Shown here: piece after piece, positions 45,816 to 53,586 of the stretch
Numbering within the stretch: position 1 is the stretch's first letter
How the letters are laid out: every line of letters begins with the position of its first letter
NCBI RefSeq assembly: GCF_016775705.1
Contig: NZ_CP068760.1
Span: 3,596,001-3,660,000 of the forward strand
Length of the DNA: 64,000 nt
Origin: Chryseobacterium cucumeris
GTDB taxonomy: Bacteria; Bacteroidota; Bacteroidia; Flavobacteriales; Weeksellaceae
Reading direction: 5' to 3'
The notes under the pieces: model-generated
Database searches by the model: none
Told to the model about the DNA's origin: nothing
Seen by the model: the letters and a program-made list of their open reading frames with translations, nothing else
Position numbers and translations under genes: made by a program

Positions 45816-45852
45816 AGGCGGAATATCTCAAAGGTATTCCGCTTTCTTTATT
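45816..45852 (+). terminator. Terminator of the MFS gene
   Basis: GCGGAATA (45818-45825) and TATTCCGC (45835-45842) pair, followed by TTTCTTTATT. Confidence 0.65.
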
Positions 45853-45916
45853 CAGATTTTAAAATGTAACTTTTCATGAGAAAAAAGAACTTATCGTATA
45901 AACTAACACAATCATT

Positions 45917-46276
45917 ATGAAAATACAGTTAAAGCTTGAATATGCCGCATTTCTACTCTTAGGTATATATGCTTTTGCACAAACGGAATATTCGTGGTGG
46001 TGGTTTGCCGGACTTTTCCTCGCACCGGATATTTCTATGCTGGGATATACGGTTAATAATAAAGCGGGCGCTTTCTTCTACAATCTCTTCCATCATTTAG
46101 GAGTAGCCATTATCGTTTATTTTGCCGGAACAGCCTTGTCTCTGCCCTATTTACAAATGATCGGAGCTATTTTGTTTTCTCACTCTGCATTTGACAGAAT
46201 TCTGGGGTACGGTTTAAAGTATCCTGATAGTTTTCAGAATACGCATTTGGGGAAGATTGGGAAGAAGGCTGAATAG
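45917..46276 (+). CDS. DUF4260 family membrane protein
   Basis: 119 residues with around four hydrophobic segments; YSWWWFAGLFLAPDISMLGY and FDRILGYGLKYPDSFQNTHLGKIG are typical of DUF4260. Inner-membrane protein of unknown function. A hairpin terminator precedes the gene, so it is expressed alone. The downstream dispersed element starts 10 bases after the stop codon. Confidence 0.8.
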   Translation: MKIQLKLEYAAFLLLGIYAFAQTEYSWWWFAGLFLAPDISMLGYTVNNKAGAFFYNLFHHLGVAIIVYFAGTALSLPYLQMIGAILFSHSAFDRILGYGLKYPDSFQNTHLGKIGKKAE

Positions 46277-46286
46277 TGATGTTAAA

Positions 46287-46482
46287 GCCACCCCGTCAAA
46301 AATTCTTTGAATTTTCGCAACCACTCCGAGGGAGGGGAATTATAACGTCTTTAGTTGTGACGTTGGTCAGGATTGGAGTTTTAGTTGAGGCTTTTATTGT
46401 TGGTTTAATACGGCTGGATTCCTACGGAATGACACAATTGGCGTATTGGTCTATCCATACAGTTTGCCATTCCGTAGGAATC
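46287..46482 (-). repeat. Dispersed ~200-bp element, copy 4
   Basis: Inverted relative to copies 1 and 2 and complete: CCACCCCGTCAAAAATTC, TTTGAATTTTCGCAACC, ACGTCTTTAGTTG, then GGATTCCTACGGAATGACA ... TTTGCCATTCCGTAGGAATC, whose arms are perfect inverse complements over 15 bases. Confidence 0.75.
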
Positions 46483-46615
46483 TAAATATTCTTTTATCAT
46501 CACATGAAATTCTAAGACTTTAAGAAATTTAAGTGTTCTTCTCAACCATTTCGTATTTTCTAAAAAAACTTTTGTGGCTTTTGTGGTTAAAAATCCCCTG
46601 TTGCGTAAAAACAAA

Positions 46616-46642
46616 AAAGCAACCTCTTTCGAAGTTGCTTTT
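46616..46642 (-). terminator. Terminator of rpsO
   Basis: AAAGCAAC (46617-46624) pairs with GTTGCTTT (46634-46641); Ts follow on the minus strand. Confidence 0.7.
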
Positions 46643-46663
46643 TATTTTGAAAATCTTTATAGA

Positions 46664-46933
46664 TTATTTTCTTAAACCTAGTTCAGCAATAATTGCTCTA
46701 TATCTTGCGATATCTTTGTTTTTAAGGTAATCTAATAAACTTTTTCTCTTACCTACCAATTTCACTAGAGATCTCTCTGTGTTGAAATCGTGACGGTTAG
46801 CCTTTAGGTGCTGAGATAAGTGGTTGATTCTGAAAGTGAAAAGAGCAATTTGTCCTTCAGCACTTCCTGTGTCTTGTGCAGATTTCCCGTGTTTTGCGAA
46901 AATTTCCTGCTTTTTGTCTGTTGTTAAGTACAT
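46664..46933 (-). CDS. rpsO: 30S ribosomal protein S15
   Basis: 89 residues, the universal length. S15 binds the central domain of 16S rRNA and helps assemble the platform. The family core is intact: HGKSAQDTGSAEGQIALFTFRINHLSQHLK and the C-terminal RSLVKLVGKRKSLLDYL with RYRAIIAELGLRK. A full -33/-7 promoter lies upstream on the minus strand (TTTG, 19 bases, TAATTTTG at 46969-46976). pnp lies 2.7 kb away on the same strand but is not adjacent, unlike in E. coli. Confidence 0.97.
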   Translation of the reverse strand: MYLTTDKKQEIFAKHGKSAQDTGSAEGQIALFTFRINHLSQHLKANRHDFNTERSLVKLVGKRKSLLDYLKNKDIARYRAIIAELGLRK

Positions 46934-46968
46934 TCCAATATTGTTTAATGATTATTATGTAACGGGTG

Positions 46969-46976
46969 CAAAATTA
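46969..46976 (-). promoter_or_regulatory. -7 element for rpsO
   Basis: TAATTTTG on the minus strand with TTTG 19 bases upstream, a full Bacteroidota promoter, 35 bases before the ATG. Confidence 0.65.
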
Positions 46977-47084
46977 CGACTATTTTTTGATTCTGCAAAC
47001 ATTATTGATTTCATATATCAAATTTGATAGAAAAAAATGTTAAAAATTTCTTAATAATTTGTATGCCATCCAACGAAAAGGCAG

Positions 47085-47092
47085 TAATTTTG
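47085..47092 (+). promoter_or_regulatory. -7 element for the secreted protein at 47107
   Basis: TAATTTTG, exact consensus, 14 bases before the ATG at 47107. It excludes the longer frame from TTG 47059, whose start would be upstream of the transcript. Confidence 0.6.
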
Positions 47093-47106
47093 CATTCGAA
47101 TTACAA

Positions 47107-47655
47107 ATGAAAAAAATTATATTCTTTACAGCGGTTACTACTTTTTTATTCATCGGATTTACAACGGTAAAAGCCCAGAAAAATGCCGATGATAAAATAA
47201 AAAAAGTTCTTTACTTCAATCCCGAGGTAGAGCCTGATATTGACGAAATAAAAGACCCTACCAATAACGCTTTCTTCGATGCCGTAACCGACAATTTCAG
47301 CGGCAGAAAAAATAAAATGCTCCGTGCAGAAGTTCAGGTTCCCTATGACAGCATTGATAAACAGACTATTGTAGATTACTGTCTCAACAATGATGCAGAT
47401 TTTGCCATTGTTTCCAAAGTGAGGTATTTCAAAGTTGGATTTGGAAAGTATGTTTTCTCCAATCAGGTGGTGGTGAGTATGAAACTTTTTGGTGCTGACG
47501 GCAATCTTGTCACCGAAAGCGATCACGATACCTACCGGAAAAACATGCGCCTTCTGGGATCCACAACCAATTCTGTCAAAATAGGTACTGAAGGTGCCAT
47601 AAAAGGAATCATCAAAAAACTGAGAAAGCTTAAGCCGACGGAAGCGGAACTTTAA
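47107..47655 (+). CDS. Exported hypothetical protein
   Basis: 182 residues from the ATG at 47107 (chosen from the promoter at 47085). Signal peptide MKKIIFFTAVTTFLFIGFTTVKAQ. The mature part contains KVLYFNPEVEPDIDEIKDPTN and a mixed alpha/beta segment DADFAIVSKVRYFKVGFGKYV with a Lys-rich C-terminus. No family is recognised. Periplasmic or outer-membrane location is expected. Confidence 0.65.
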   Translation: MKKIIFFTAVTTFLFIGFTTVKAQKNADDKIKKVLYFNPEVEPDIDEIKDPTNNAFFDAVTDNFSGRKNKMLRAEVQVPYDSIDKQTIVDYCLNNDADFAIVSKVRYFKVGFGKYVFSNQVVVSMKLFGADGNLVTESDHDTYRKNMRLLGSTTNSVKIGTEGAIKGIIKKLRKLKPTEAEL

Positions 47656-47822
47656 GGTTCAATGTTTAAAGTTCCTGGTTTAAGGTTGGAATATACAGCC
47701 TTTCATCATCAATGGTCAATTTTGCTTCGCAAGTCAATGGTGAATTTTGTCAGGTAGATTCTTGGGCTTACCGGACATGTTTATCATTTATTATTTATCG
47801 CTTATTATTCATCCTTATATTT
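47656..47822. repeat. Two heptamer-periodic stretches
   Basis: First (47656-47690): GGTTCAA TGTTTAA AGTTCCT GGTTTAA. Second (47776-47822): TGTTTATCATTTATTATTTA with units TTTATCA / TTTATTA / TTTATCG. Neither encodes a protein. Confidence 0.5.
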
Positions 47823-47869
47823 TCATTTGTATTTTCCCTGCTCTGCATTATAAATATTTTCACATAAAT

Positions 47870-47905
47870 AAAGCACTTGTTATCTCTTACGAACAGGTGC
47901 TTTTT
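47870..47905 (+). terminator. Terminator upstream of the peptide cluster
   Basis: AAAGCACTTGTT and AACAGGTGCTTT form a 12-bp stem with one G-T pair, followed by TTTTA. It separates the peptide cluster from upstream transcription. Confidence 0.65.
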
Positions 47906-47945
47906 ATTTAAAATACACTATAAACAACTGATTAACAATTAAATG

Positions 47946-47989
47946 TTTTCACCAAATAAGGATTTATTAAATATTTTTTACTATTTTAG
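47946..47989 (+). promoter_or_regulatory. Promoter 1 of the cysteine-rich peptide cluster
   Basis: TTTTCACC (47946-47953), then 28 bases, then ACTATTTTAG (with TATTTTAG, a one-mismatch TAnnTTTG, at 47982-47989). The same arrangement with the same 28-base gap lies before peptide 3. Confidence 0.5.
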
Positions 47990-48012
47990 ACCAACATTAA
48001 AACCAAAATCTT

Positions 48013-48153
48013 ATGAAAAATCTAAAGAAACTCAGCAGAGAAAAAGCAAAACAAATTAGTGGAGGGTCTATGGAAAGATGCAGCGAAACCAATCCTTGTA
48101 CTGTCGGATGGTGCTGTTTCGGAATCTGTTCCCCCTTCATCTGTATTGAATAA
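48013..48153 (+). CDS. GG-leader cysteine-rich peptide 1
   Basis: 46 residues. The leader MKNLKKLSREKAKQISGG (1-18) ends in a double glycine, the cleavage site recognised by C39-type peptidase ABC transporters; it matches the bacteriocin-like leader known in Chryseobacterium. The core has six cysteines, C23-x5-C29-x4-C34C35-x3-C39-x4-C44, the C-C-CC-C-C pattern of cystine-knot peptides. First of four. An export or peptidase gene is not in the window. Function (bacteriocin, signal, or metal binding) is not established. Confidence 0.75.
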   Translation: MKNLKKLSREKAKQISGGSMERCSETNPCTVGWCCFGICSPFICIE

Positions 48154-48187
48154 AAGATAAAACTAAATCATTTAAAAATCAAATCTC

Positions 48188-48334
48188 ATGAAAAATCTAA
48201 AAAAACTCAGCAGACAAGTGCAAAAGGAAATTAAAGGCAGCAGACCTTTCAAAAGATGTACAGAACATTATGAATGTCCGGGCGGGTCATGTTGTCACAA
48301 CACCTGTGTTATCGATCCATGTCCTCTGGAGTAA
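48188..48334 (+). CDS. GG/GS-leader cysteine-rich peptide 2
   Basis: 48 residues. Leader MKNLKKLSRQVQKEIKGS ends in Gly-Ser instead of Gly-Gly. Core cysteines C24-x5-C30-x4-C35C36-x3-C40-x4-C45, identical spacing to peptide 1. The loops otherwise differ (EHYE, PGGS, HNT), which is typical of fast-diverging peptide families. Same transcript as peptide 1 (34-base gap, no terminator between); a terminator follows. Confidence 0.7.
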   Translation: MKNLKKLSRQVQKEIKGSRPFKRCTEHYECPGGSCCHNTCVIDPCPLE

Positions 48335-48347
48335 ATATGATCATTAC

Positions 48348-48374
48348 AGACACCTGCATTCGTAGGTGTTTTTA
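48348..48374 (+). terminator. Terminator after peptide 2
   Basis: ACACCTGC and GTAGGTGT pair (one G-T) around ATTC, then TTTTT. It ends the first two-peptide unit. Confidence 0.7.
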
Positions 48375-48412
48375 TTTAAGATATCAATAAATTTTTGATT
48401 CATACTAAAATA

Positions 48413-48456
48413 TTTTCACCTGCAAATGAATAATATAGAAATATTTACTATTTTAG
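48413..48456 (+). promoter_or_regulatory. Promoter 2 of the cysteine-rich peptide cluster
   Basis: TTTTCACC (48413-48420), 28 bases, TATTTTAG (48449-48456), followed by CATTAAA. Same boxes and same spacing as promoter 1. Confidence 0.5.
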
Positions 48457-48484
48457 TCTTACATTAAATCTAAACTATAACGCT

Positions 48485-48634
48485 ATGAAAAATCTAAAAA
48501 AACTCAGCAGAGAGGCTGCGAAACAAATTAATGGCGGCATAGGACCGTTCAGATGCAGTATAACAAGACCATGTTCTGTGGGATATTGCTGCAATGGAGA
48601 ATGTCTTGATCATGACTGTCCGATAGAGCCTTAA
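48485..48634 (+). CDS. GG-leader cysteine-rich peptide 3
   Basis: 49 residues. Leader MKNLKKLSREAAKQINGG, closest to the family consensus; core C24-x5-C30-x4-C35C36-x3-C40-x4-C45, ending PIEP. The cysteine spacing equals peptides 1 and 2 exactly. First gene of the second promoter unit. Confidence 0.75.
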   Translation: MKNLKKLSREAAKQINGGIGPFRCSITRPCSVGYCCNGECLDHDCPIEP

Positions 48635-48655
48635 TCTTAACTATATTTGATCACC

Positions 48656-48817
48656 ATGAAGAATTCAAATCTTAAGAGGCTGAACAGGCTGGAGCAAAAA
48701 AATATTAAAGGCAGCGGAATAAAAAAGTGTGGTGACAATTCAGATTGCGGACCATACCAATGCTGTACAAATGCTGTCTGCATCTACATTCCCACCTCAG
48801 AATGCGAACCAATGTAA
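48656..48817 (+). CDS. GS-leader cysteine-rich peptide 4
   Basis: 53 residues. Diverged leader MKNSNLKRLNRLEQKNIKGS; core C25-x5-C31-x4-C36C37-x4-C42-x7-C50, slightly longer last loops. It starts 21 bases after peptide 3 and ends with a terminator, so 3 and 4 form one unit. The divergence of leader suggests an older duplication. Confidence 0.65.
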   Translation: MKNSNLKRLNRLEQKNIKGSGIKKCGDNSDCGPYQCCTNAVCIYIPTSECEPM

Positions 48818-48848
48818 AGAATATTGGAATTTAAAATTTAATTTTTGC

Positions 48849-48876
48849 ACATCCGCTTCGGCGGGTGTTTTTTTTG
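48849..48876 (+). terminator. Terminator after peptide 4
   Basis: ACATCCGC and GCGGGTGT pair with a TTCG tetraloop, followed by eight Ts. Confidence 0.8.
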
Positions 48877-48951
48877 CTCTTATCCTGAAGCCATAAACTT
48901 TAATTAATCCTTAATTTTGCCAGTTTATTGCTCAGTCTTAAAAATTTGAAT

Positions 48952-48959
48952 TATTTTTG
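48952..48959 (+). promoter_or_regulatory. -7 element for mgtE
   Basis: TATTTTTG, exact consensus, 22 bases before TTG 48982; a second element TAATTTTG is at 48912-48919. The position argues against the frame beginning at 48928. Confidence 0.45.
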
Positions 48960-48981
48960 CATATCCAAAAAATTTCACGTT

Positions 48982-50304
48982 TTGAATTCTAGAGACGAAC
49001 TTATCTTCAACCCTGCCGATATTGCCGAAACTCTCAGCGAACTTCCTGCTGATGAGAGGCTGCTCGCGTTTCTGAAGGTTCCGAAAGAATACAAAGCAGA
49101 AGTATTTTCACACCTTGATCCTGATTTCCAGGAAGAAACCATCAGAAGTATCGGAAGCGATGAAGTTTCTGAAATTCTGAATGCCATGACTCCGGATGAC
49201 AGAACGGCTCTTTTCGAGGATTTCCCGGATGAGCTGATCAAGTATTCCATCAACCATCTTAATCCGCAGGAAAGAAGGATTGCCTTAAAGCTTCTTGGCT
49301 ACAATTCGGATTCGATTGCCCGTCTGATGACCCCTTATTATATCCAGATCCGTAAGGAATGGACGGTAAAAAGATGTCTTCAGCAGATCAAAAAGGTAGG
49401 AAAAAGAGTGGAAACCATGAACTATCTGTACGTGGTAGACGAAAGAAACCGCCTGATTGATGACCTTGCCATCGGAACTTTACTGCTGGAAGAAGAAGAC
49501 ACTCTGGTATCGGATATCACCGATAACCATTTTGTAGCCATTACAACGACAACTTCCAAAGAGGATGCTGTAACCTACTTCGAAAAGTATGACCGTGGTG
49601 CTCTTCCTATTATTACAGAAGCAGGTGTTCTGGTAGGAATTGTGACTATTGATGACATTCTCGATCAGATTGAACAGCAGAATACGGAAGATATCCAGAA
49701 ATTCGGGGGATTGGAAGCATTGGATCTTCCCTACACCCAGACTTCATGGACTGAGATGATCAAGAAAAGAGCCACCTGGCTGATCATTCTGTTTGTTTCG
49801 GAAATGCTGACTGCCTCTGCAATGGGATATTTTGACAAGGAAATTGAAAAAGCCGTTGTTCTGGCCTTATTTGTTCCTTTGATTATTTCCAGTGGAGGAA
49901 ACTCAGGATCCCAGGCAGCTACTCTGATTATCCGTGCTATGGCTCTTCAGGAAATCAATCTGAAAGATTGGTGGTATGTTATGAAAAAGGAAATTATCTC
50001 CGGATTATGTCTTGGAGCCATCTTGGGAATTATTGGGTTTATACGAATCATGCTCTGGCAGCAAATTGGCTTGTTTGATTACGGCCAGTATTGGGTATAT
50101 GTAGGATTGAGTGTTTCAGTCTCCCTGATTGCTATTGTTTTGTGGGGAACATTATCAGGTTCTATGATCCCGTTTGTCTTAAAAAAATTAAATCTTGACC
50201 CCGCCACTTCTTCTGCTCCATTTGTAGCAACGCTGGTGGATGTTACAGGACTTATTATCTATTTTACCGTAGCCGGACTTTTCTTAACCGGAAAACTTTT
50301 GTAA
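48982..50304 (+). CDS. mgtE: Magnesium transporter MgtE
   Basis: 440 residues from TTG 48982; an upstream in-frame TTG at 48928 lies before the promoter. Domains in order: N domain (about 1-115, helical: [17 protein letters not shown]), two CBS domains (115-240), connecting helix, then five membrane helices (from ~265) with [19 protein letters not shown], the pore motif. Mg2+ channel, inner membrane, gated by Mg2+ bound to the cytosolic part. A Mg-sensor of this type needs no other regulation. Followed 26 bases later by a BtuF-like gene. Confidence 0.9.
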   Translation: MNSRDELIFNPADIAETLSELPADERLLAFLKVPKEYKAEVFSHLDPDFQEETIRSIGSDEVSEILNAMTPDDRTALFEDFPDELIKYSINHLNPQERRIALKLLGYNSDSIARLMTPYYIQIRKEWTVKRCLQQIKKVGKRVETMNYLYVVDERNRLIDDLAIGTLLLEEEDTLVSDITDNHFVAITTTTSKEDAVTYFEKYDRGALPIITEAGVLVGIVTIDDILDQIEQQNTEDIQKFGGLEALDLPYTQTSWTEMIKKRATWLIILFVSEMLTASAMGYFDKEIEKAVVLALFVPLIISSGGNSGSQAATLIIRAMALQEINLKDWWYVMKKEIISGLCLGAILGIIGFIRIMLWQQIGLFDYGQYWVYVGLSVSVSLIAIVLWGTLSGSMIPFVLKKLNLDPATSSAPFVATLVDVTGLIIYFTVAGLFLTGKLL

Positions 50305-50330
50305 TTTTAGGCATCATCTAACATGCCAAT

Positions 50331-51071
50331 ATGAAAATCGTTTCACTTGTACCTTCTATTACTGAGGCTTTATTTGACCTTGGACTGACCGAAAATGAAG
50401 TGGTAGGAAGAACAAAATTCTGTATCCATCCTAAGGATAAAATAAAAAATGTACCCATAATCGGTGGAACTAAGAATATTAATATTGAAAAAATTAAAGC
50501 ATTACAGCCGGATCTTATTATTGCCAATAAGGAAGAGAATGTAAAAGATCAGGTGGAAGCCCTGATGGATGAGCACAAGGTAATGGTCACCAATATTGAT
50601 ACCATTGAGGATAATTATTACCTGCTTAAAAACCTCGGAAAACTTTTTGGAAAGGAAGACAGAGCACAGCTTTTCAATCTTAAAATTTATGATGTTCTGA
50701 ATCAGGCAAAACTGGAATCTCCTGTAAAAGCAGCTTATCTTATCTGGAAAAATCCTTATATGACCATTGGTTCTGACACTTTCATCCACAGGATTTTATC
50801 TGAAATTGGTTTTGAAAATATTTTTAAAGATAAAACCCGTTATCCCCAGATCACTACTGAAGATCTGGCAGAAGCCGATGTCATTATGCTTTCATCTGAA
50901 CCTTTTCCGTTTAAAGAAAAACATATTGAAGAACTGCAGGTTTTCTATCCGGATAAAAAGATTATGATTGTAGATGGAGAGGCATTTTCCTGGTATGGAA
51001 CCCATATTGCCAAATGTGAGAATTATTTTAAAGAATTGCTGGCCGAGATTCACCTCATGCAGCAAAGCTAA
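50331..51071 (+). CDS. Helical-backbone metal-receptor (BtuF-like) protein without signal peptide
   Basis: 246 residues. Periplasmic-binding-protein fold of the BtuF/FhuD type: MKIVSLVPSITEALFDLGL, VVGRTKFCIHP, NIEKIKALQPDLIIANKEEN, long backbone helix, and VIMLSSEPFPFKEKHIEEL. Unlike true transport receptors it begins straight at the first strand, with no signal or lipobox, so it may be cytosolic. A cobalamin-related ligand is possible because the genome carries cobTSC, but this is only inference. Commonly annotated as an ABC substrate-binding protein in Bacteroidota. Confidence 0.75.
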   Translation: MKIVSLVPSITEALFDLGLTENEVVGRTKFCIHPKDKIKNVPIIGGTKNINIEKIKALQPDLIIANKEENVKDQVEALMDEHKVMVTNIDTIEDNYYLLKNLGKLFGKEDRAQLFNLKIYDVLNQAKLESPVKAAYLIWKNPYMTIGSDTFIHRILSEIGFENIFKDKTRYPQITTEDLAEADVIMLSSEPFPFKEKHIEELQVFYPDKKIMIVDGEAFSWYGTHIAKCENYFKELLAEIHLMQQS

Positions 51072-51126
51072 TTTTTCACCGTCAACTTTAAACCCAAAAC
51101 TTTAAACTTTAAACATTGAACTTTAT
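51072..51126 (+). repeat. Heptamer-periodic array before the cupin gene
   Basis: Units CAACTTT AAACCCA AAACTTT AAACTTT AAACATT GAACTTT follow a 7-base period. Confidence 0.6.
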
Positions 51127-51594
51127 ATGTCCGGTACAGTTTTATTATCTGAAGGAGCAGAATTTGATCACGTAATACAGGAAGTTTCAAAATATATTCA
51201 CTTGTATGTAATGGCGTTTGAAAAAGAGGAAAGAACCATTACACGACTGGAAAAACGTGAAAACATGTATGGAGGAAACGGAACTGTGTATATGATACAA
51301 ATGTTCGATCAGAAAGAATTAGCCAACAATCGTCTGGCTGCCTATATGGTTTTATTGAATAAAGGGGATGAATCCGGATTTCATACTCACAATCTGAGAA
51401 ATGAACAGGAGCTGTACGTTGTGGTGCACGGAACCGGAGAATATCGTGAAAGAACCGGAACAGATGGACCAATACGCAGGAAAGTGCTGCAGAAAGGCGA
51501 TATTACAGCGATCAGTTCTATAGGCTATCATTCTATTGAAAACACGGGAGATGAGCCTTTAATTATGTTTGTGATCACCACCAACAATCCATAA
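51127..51594 (+). CDS. Cupin-domain protein
   Basis: 155 residues, a single cupin fold (about 60-150). The first motif GFHTHNLRNEQELYVVVHGTGEY supplies two His, one Glu; the second motif KGDITAISSIGYHSIENTGDEPL supplies His, as expected for a metal-binding cupin. No signal. The reaction is unknown; most such single-domain cupins are sugar isomerase-, dioxygenase- or sensor-type. It is followed by a bidirectional terminator. Confidence 0.82.
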   Translation: MSGTVLLSEGAEFDHVIQEVSKYIHLYVMAFEKEERTITRLEKRENMYGGNGTVYMIQMFDQKELANNRLAAYMVLLNKGDESGFHTHNLRNEQELYVVVHGTGEYRERTGTDGPIRRKVLQKGDITAISSIGYHSIENTGDEPLIMFVITTNNP

Positions 51595-51622
51595 AAAACT
51601 CCGGCAGATGAGCCGGAGTTTA
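51595..51622. terminator. Bidirectional terminator (cupin / fRMsr)
   Basis: AAACTCCGGC and GCCGGAGTTT form a perfect 10-bp stem with a 6-base loop between the convergent genes. Confidence 0.75.
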
Positions 51623-51642
51623 TATTTATAGTCAGTTTCTAA

Positions 51643-52092
51643 TTATAAAATCTTAGAAACTTCATTACAAAGCCATTCTAATAATTCGCGGTCTTCCTGC
51701 GTGAAAGGATCGATTGTATGAGAATCAATATCGATCTGACCAATATTTTTTCCATCCTTAAAAATAGGAACTACAATTTCTGCTTTCGTATCAATGGAGC
51801 AGCTCAAATAATTGCTTTCCTCATGCACATCAGGAACAACAAATGTTTCATTGGAAACGGCAACCTGACCGCAGATTCCTTTACCGTAAGGAATAATGGT
51901 ATGGTCGGTAGGTGCTCCTACATAAGGACCTAAAATCAATTCATCCTTATCTCCGTTTTTGAAATAGAACCCTGTCCAGTTGAAGTAAGGAATCTCCTGA
52001 TCCAACAGGTGGCATACTTTTTCAAGTTTTTCTTCTGTATTATGCTTAGGACTTTCAAGAATTGAGGAAAGTCTTTTCTTTAATTCTGACAT
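51643..52092 (-). CDS. msrC: GAF-domain free methionine-(R)-sulfoxide reductase
   Basis: 149 residues, one GAF domain. The segments YFNWTGFYF, LGPYVGAPTDHTIIPYGKGICGQVA, VVPDVHEESNYLSCSIDTKAEIVVPI match fRMsr, whose cysteines (here in GICGQ and YLSCS) carry out reduction of free Met-R-SO. Cytosolic repair of oxidised methionine. The symbol follows the E. coli homologue; identity is based on motif recall. Confidence 0.82.
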   Translation of the reverse strand: MSELKKRLSSILESPKHNTEEKLEKVCHLLDQEIPYFNWTGFYFKNGDKDELILGPYVGAPTDHTIIPYGKGICGQVAVSNETFVVPDVHEESNYLSCSIDTKAEIVVPIFKDGKNIGQIDIDSHTIDPFTQEDRELLEWLCNEVSKIL

Positions 52093-52104
52093 TGTATATA
52101 TATT

Positions 52105-53532
52105 TTAAGAGAATTGTTTTAGGGAAAGCTCTTCTTTATATCCGAACATTCCACGCTCTTTAATCATTTCTGCTACGCCTTCCGGTACCTGAGTTTCCCA
52201 GCCTTTCACACAACATGCGATTTTTCTTAATATCTCTCTGGAATAAATTTCCAAAAACTCAGGATTATAATTGGTAATATCTACGATACGGTTGTTGTGT
52301 TTGAAGTATTTGTATAGTTCTTTCAGGTTTTCTTCTACTTTCAGGTTGGAAGAATCCAACAGCTGATGAGTTTCCGGATCTTTGTAAGGATACAGATATA
52401 CTCTCATTCCATTTCTGAAAAACTTACCGAATGCTTCAAGAATTCCTCCTGAAAGGTTTTTATAATATTTCTCGTCGAATACCATCAGCATATTATTTAC
52501 TCCCATAGCTACTCCGATGTCTCCACTTGTATACGATGCGAAGTAATCAATCAATCTGTAATATTCGGAGAAGTTTGAAATAATAACGGTGTAACCTAGT
52601 TTTCCAAGAATATCTACTCTGTCCAGGAAATCCCTTTCGTCGATATCTCCGTCTGCTCTCAGATTGGAAATGGTGATTTCAATAAGAACTTCTGTTTCTT
52701 CATGAGTACAGGTAGCATCTTTGAAGAACATATCCATCCCGTTTTTAAGCATGTCAATGTTCACTTTCGTTACCGGTCTGAAACTTCCTCTTACCGCGAA
52801 AATATTTTTCTTGTACAATACATCTGCCGGAAGCATATTACTCCCCTGAGAATTGAAGATTACCGCATCGGTCATTCCATTTTTTACCAATTGAAGGGAC
52901 ATCAGTCTGTTATCAACATAGGCAAAAGCAGGTCCGCTGAAGTCGATCATATCAATTTCCAGATTATCTTTAGCAATATCATCGTAAAGAGACTCTACTA
53001 AAGTTCTTGGATTGTCGAAATAATGAAAGGCTCCAAAAATAAGGTTTACGCCCAGGTTTCCTAAAGTTTCCTGCTGAAGAGTAGCATCATTTTCTTTGAA
53101 TTTTACGTGGATAACAATCTCATTGTAATCTTCATTTTCTTTAGTCTGAAAACGGATTCCCACCCAGCCGTGGCCTTTTACAGTTTTGTCAAAATTGATG
53201 GTTGTTACCGTATTGGCATAAGAAAAGAATTTTCTATCCGGATTATTATCTCTTGAAATTCTTTCTTCAATCAAAGCCACCTCATATCGAAGCATTTTGC
53301 GAAGCCTGTTCTGGGTAACGTACCTGTTTTTTACTTCTTTTCCGTAGATGGCATCACTAAAATCTTTGTCATAAGCAGACATTGCCTTAGCAATCGTACC
53401 GGAAGCTCCCCCTGCTCTAAAAAAGTGGCGAACAGTCTCCTGCCCTGCTCCAATTTCTGCGAAAGTACCATAAATAGTAGGATCTAGATTAATTGTTAAT
53501 GCTTTTTGTTTAGGAGTTAGTTTCTGATACAT
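52105..53532 (-). CDS. Conserved Bacteroidota protein of unknown function
   Basis: 475 residues, no signal peptide. The N-terminus MYQKLTPKQKALTINLDPTIYGTFAEIGAGQETVRHFF and FRAGGASGTIAKAMSAYDKDFSDAIYG are characteristic of a large protein conserved across Flavobacteriia; I do not know its biochemical role. Database names for this family vary and are not trusted. The interior has alternating helices and strands with a GxG-rich N-terminal part that could be a nucleotide-binding loop (guess). Divergent from the MBL gene with a 55-base gap. Confidence 0.7.
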   Translation of the reverse strand: MYQKLTPKQKALTINLDPTIYGTFAEIGAGQETVRHFFRAGGASGTIAKAMSAYDKDFSDAIYGKEVKNRYVTQNRLRKMLRYEVALIEERISRDNNPDRKFFSYANTVTTINFDKTVKGHGWVGIRFQTKENEDYNEIVIHVKFKENDATLQQETLGNLGVNLIFGAFHYFDNPRTLVESLYDDIAKDNLEIDMIDFSGPAFAYVDNRLMSLQLVKNGMTDAVIFNSQGSNMLPADVLYKKNIFAVRGSFRPVTKVNIDMLKNGMDMFFKDATCTHEETEVLIEITISNLRADGDIDERDFLDRVDILGKLGYTVIISNFSEYYRLIDYFASYTSGDIGVAMGVNNMLMVFDEKYYKNLSGGILEAFGKFFRNGMRVYLYPYKDPETHQLLDSSNLKVEENLKELYKYFKHNNRIVDITNYNPEFLEIYSREILRKIACCVKGWETQVPEGVAEMIKERGMFGYKEELSLKQFS

Positions 53533-53586
53533 TAGGACATGAAATTTTTTGTAAATTTACCAAAATTAAACCAACCTCAAAACAAA

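Noticed and set aside
46276..46485. Short ORF in the dispersed element
   Set aside because: Lies within the repeat, with no parallel in the other copies, so not coding.
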